From contig JAJTHA010000183.1 of assembly GCA_021299565.1 (NCBI GenBank), positions 1-6,682 of the forward strand: 6,682 nucleotides of DNA, given 5' to 3'. The first letter of the stretch is position 1. Each line of letters opens with the position of its first letter. Below, piece by piece: positions 5,979-6,682 of this stretch. A program made the translations under genes and the position numbers. The notes below the pieces were generated by a model. The model did no database searches and was not told the origin of the DNA. It saw nothing but the letters and a program-made list of their open reading frames with translations. Source of the stretch: Candidatus Caenarcanales bacterium. Lineage in GTDB: Bacteria > Cyanobacteriota > Vampirovibrionia > LMEP-6097.

Positions 5979-6682
5979 GTGCTTTATTATCCAATAATTA
6001 TTTCAATGGTGCTCTTTCTTGGAGCACCATTGCTTTTGTGTAATTGGCTAGTTCATTCCATTGCATTATTTTTTGCCTTAGTTAAAATTCATCGCCTCAG
6101 TTCTTACCCGTTATTTTGGGTATTACTAGCCTGCGCTTATTTTTGCTCTACTGAAGCTCGCTTTAGCGTTGAAAACTATTTGATTTGTAGTGGCTTTCTT
6201 GCCTGGGCTTTAGATAGACAATGGCTGACAGCTGCCATCAAAAAACGTAACTTGGCATTGATAATTATTTTTGTTGTCAGTTTTCTTCTTGATATTTTTG
6301 ACAAATCTATCTTAGAAAGAGGTTCACTAGGACTTTTGCTGCCAGGATTTCTATTCCTTAACATTAGCAATCAACGCAATCTGATGATAATTTTATCTCT
6401 TAAAGCTTTGTTGTCTAATAAAGCTTCAACCATAATCGCCCTTGTTTTCACCTATATTTATCGCTATAGCAAAAAACTTTCTTTATTTTGTTTTCTAGCT
6501 GCTGCTGGTACTTTGTTTTTATTTAAAAACCATTTTGAACAATTTTGGTCCAAATCAATAATTTCTAGATTATATATTTGGTCATCAAGCTTTCAAGGTT
6601 TCAGCTTGAAACCTCTTTTGGGGCATGGTTTTGGAACTTTTGCTTTAGATATGCCACTTAATAGAATTATTAGTGATACTTG
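5979..6682 (+). CDS. O-antigen ligase/Wzy-type membrane protein, 3' end missing
   Basis: The first 234 residues of a polytopic membrane protein are visible and the frame is open to the window edge. Hydrophobic helices lie at about 2-36, 43-56, 66-78, 91-106, 117-129, 134-146, 149-162 and 167-182. The segment SRLYIWSSSFQGFSLKPLLGHGFGTF (196-221) matches the R-x-x-x-W ... PxxGxGxGTF signature of the Wzy_C / O-antigen ligase superfamily. These inner-membrane enzymes polymerise or transfer lipid-linked glycans (O-antigen, capsule, exopolysaccharide) in the periplasm. The catalytic periplasmic loop is past the edge, so ligase versus polymerase cannot be decided. GTG 5979 is chosen because it follows a good promoter and the frame opens just upstream (TAA 5970-5972). 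ATG 6006 is an alternative without a Shine-Dalgarno, and TTG 6036 is possible if the hairpin at 6004-6032 must stay untranslated. The family call is good; the start is uncertain. Confidence 0.75.
   Translation, partial: MLYYPIIISMVLFLGAPLLLCNWLVHSIALFFALVKIHRLSSYPLFWVLLACAYFCSTEARFSVENYLICSGFLAWALDRQWLTAAIKKRNLALIIIFVVSFLLDIFDKSILERGSLGLLLPGFLFLNISNQRNLMIILSLKALLSNKASTIIALVFTYIYRYSKKLSLFCFLAAAGTLFLFKNHFEQFWSKSIISRLYIWSSSFQGFSLKPLLGHGFGTFALDMPLNRIISDT
6004..6037 (+). terminator. Intrinsic terminator-like hairpin
   Basis: CAATGGTGCTC (6004-6014) and GAGCACCATTG (6022-6032) form a perfect 11-bp stem with a 7-base loop, followed by CTTTT (6033-6037). A stem this long is unlikely by chance in this AT-rich DNA. 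It lies 50 bp after the stop of the secreted-protein gene and would end the yggT-mraY transcript. The U-tract is short. It overlaps the predicted first codons of the downstream membrane-protein gene. Confidence 0.6.

Noticed and set aside
6176..6370. Minus-strand open frame of 64 codons near the right edge
   Set aside because: It is antisense to the ligase-like membrane protein, whose frame is open from 5973 to the window end and carries the GHGFGTF signature.

Overview
This window is AT-rich bacterial chromosome. It holds seven protein-coding genes, two of them cut by the window edges, and the intergenic gaps are very short. I see no rRNA, tRNA, CRISPR array, transposase or phage gene. Peptidoglycan synthesis (MraY), a bifunctional ppGpp enzyme (Rel), RNase PH and YggT indicate an ordinary walled bacterium. 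An uncharacterised lineage related to non-photosynthetic Cyanobacteriota (Melainabacteria-like) is possible from the AT-rich genome, YggT and the orphan proteins. That placement is a guess and no marker here proves it.

Layout, left to right. (1) rph (RNase PH, minus strand) runs off the left edge. (2) A 64-bp divergent promoter region follows. (3) An unrecognised 338-residue protein lies on the plus strand and begins with TTG. (4) It converges, with a 1-bp gap, on rel (minus strand, 729 residues, GTG start). (5) A 20-bp divergent gap separates rel from a plus-strand cluster of yggT, mraY (overlapping yggT by 4 bp, ATGA) and a small secreted basic protein that starts 44 bp after mraY. (6) A polytopic membrane protein of the O-antigen ligase / Wzy type starts 24 bp later behind its own promoter and runs off the right edge. 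A strong terminator-like hairpin lies inside its first codons.

Functionally, the right half is about the envelope: MraY makes lipid I, YggT is a small membrane protein, the next product is exported, and the last is probably a polysaccharide polymerase or ligase. Rel, transcribed away from this cluster across only 20 bp, could link growth control to wall synthesis, but that is inference.

The most distinctive signal is at the gene starts. Five of the six non-overlapped starts (rph, the TTG gene, rel, yggT and the ligase-like gene) have no Shine-Dalgarno sequence. Instead each has a -10-like box ending about 5 to 10 bases before the start codon, which predicts leaderless or nearly leaderless mRNAs. 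Only the secreted-protein gene has a visible Shine-Dalgarno. No complete novel defence or mobile system is visible.
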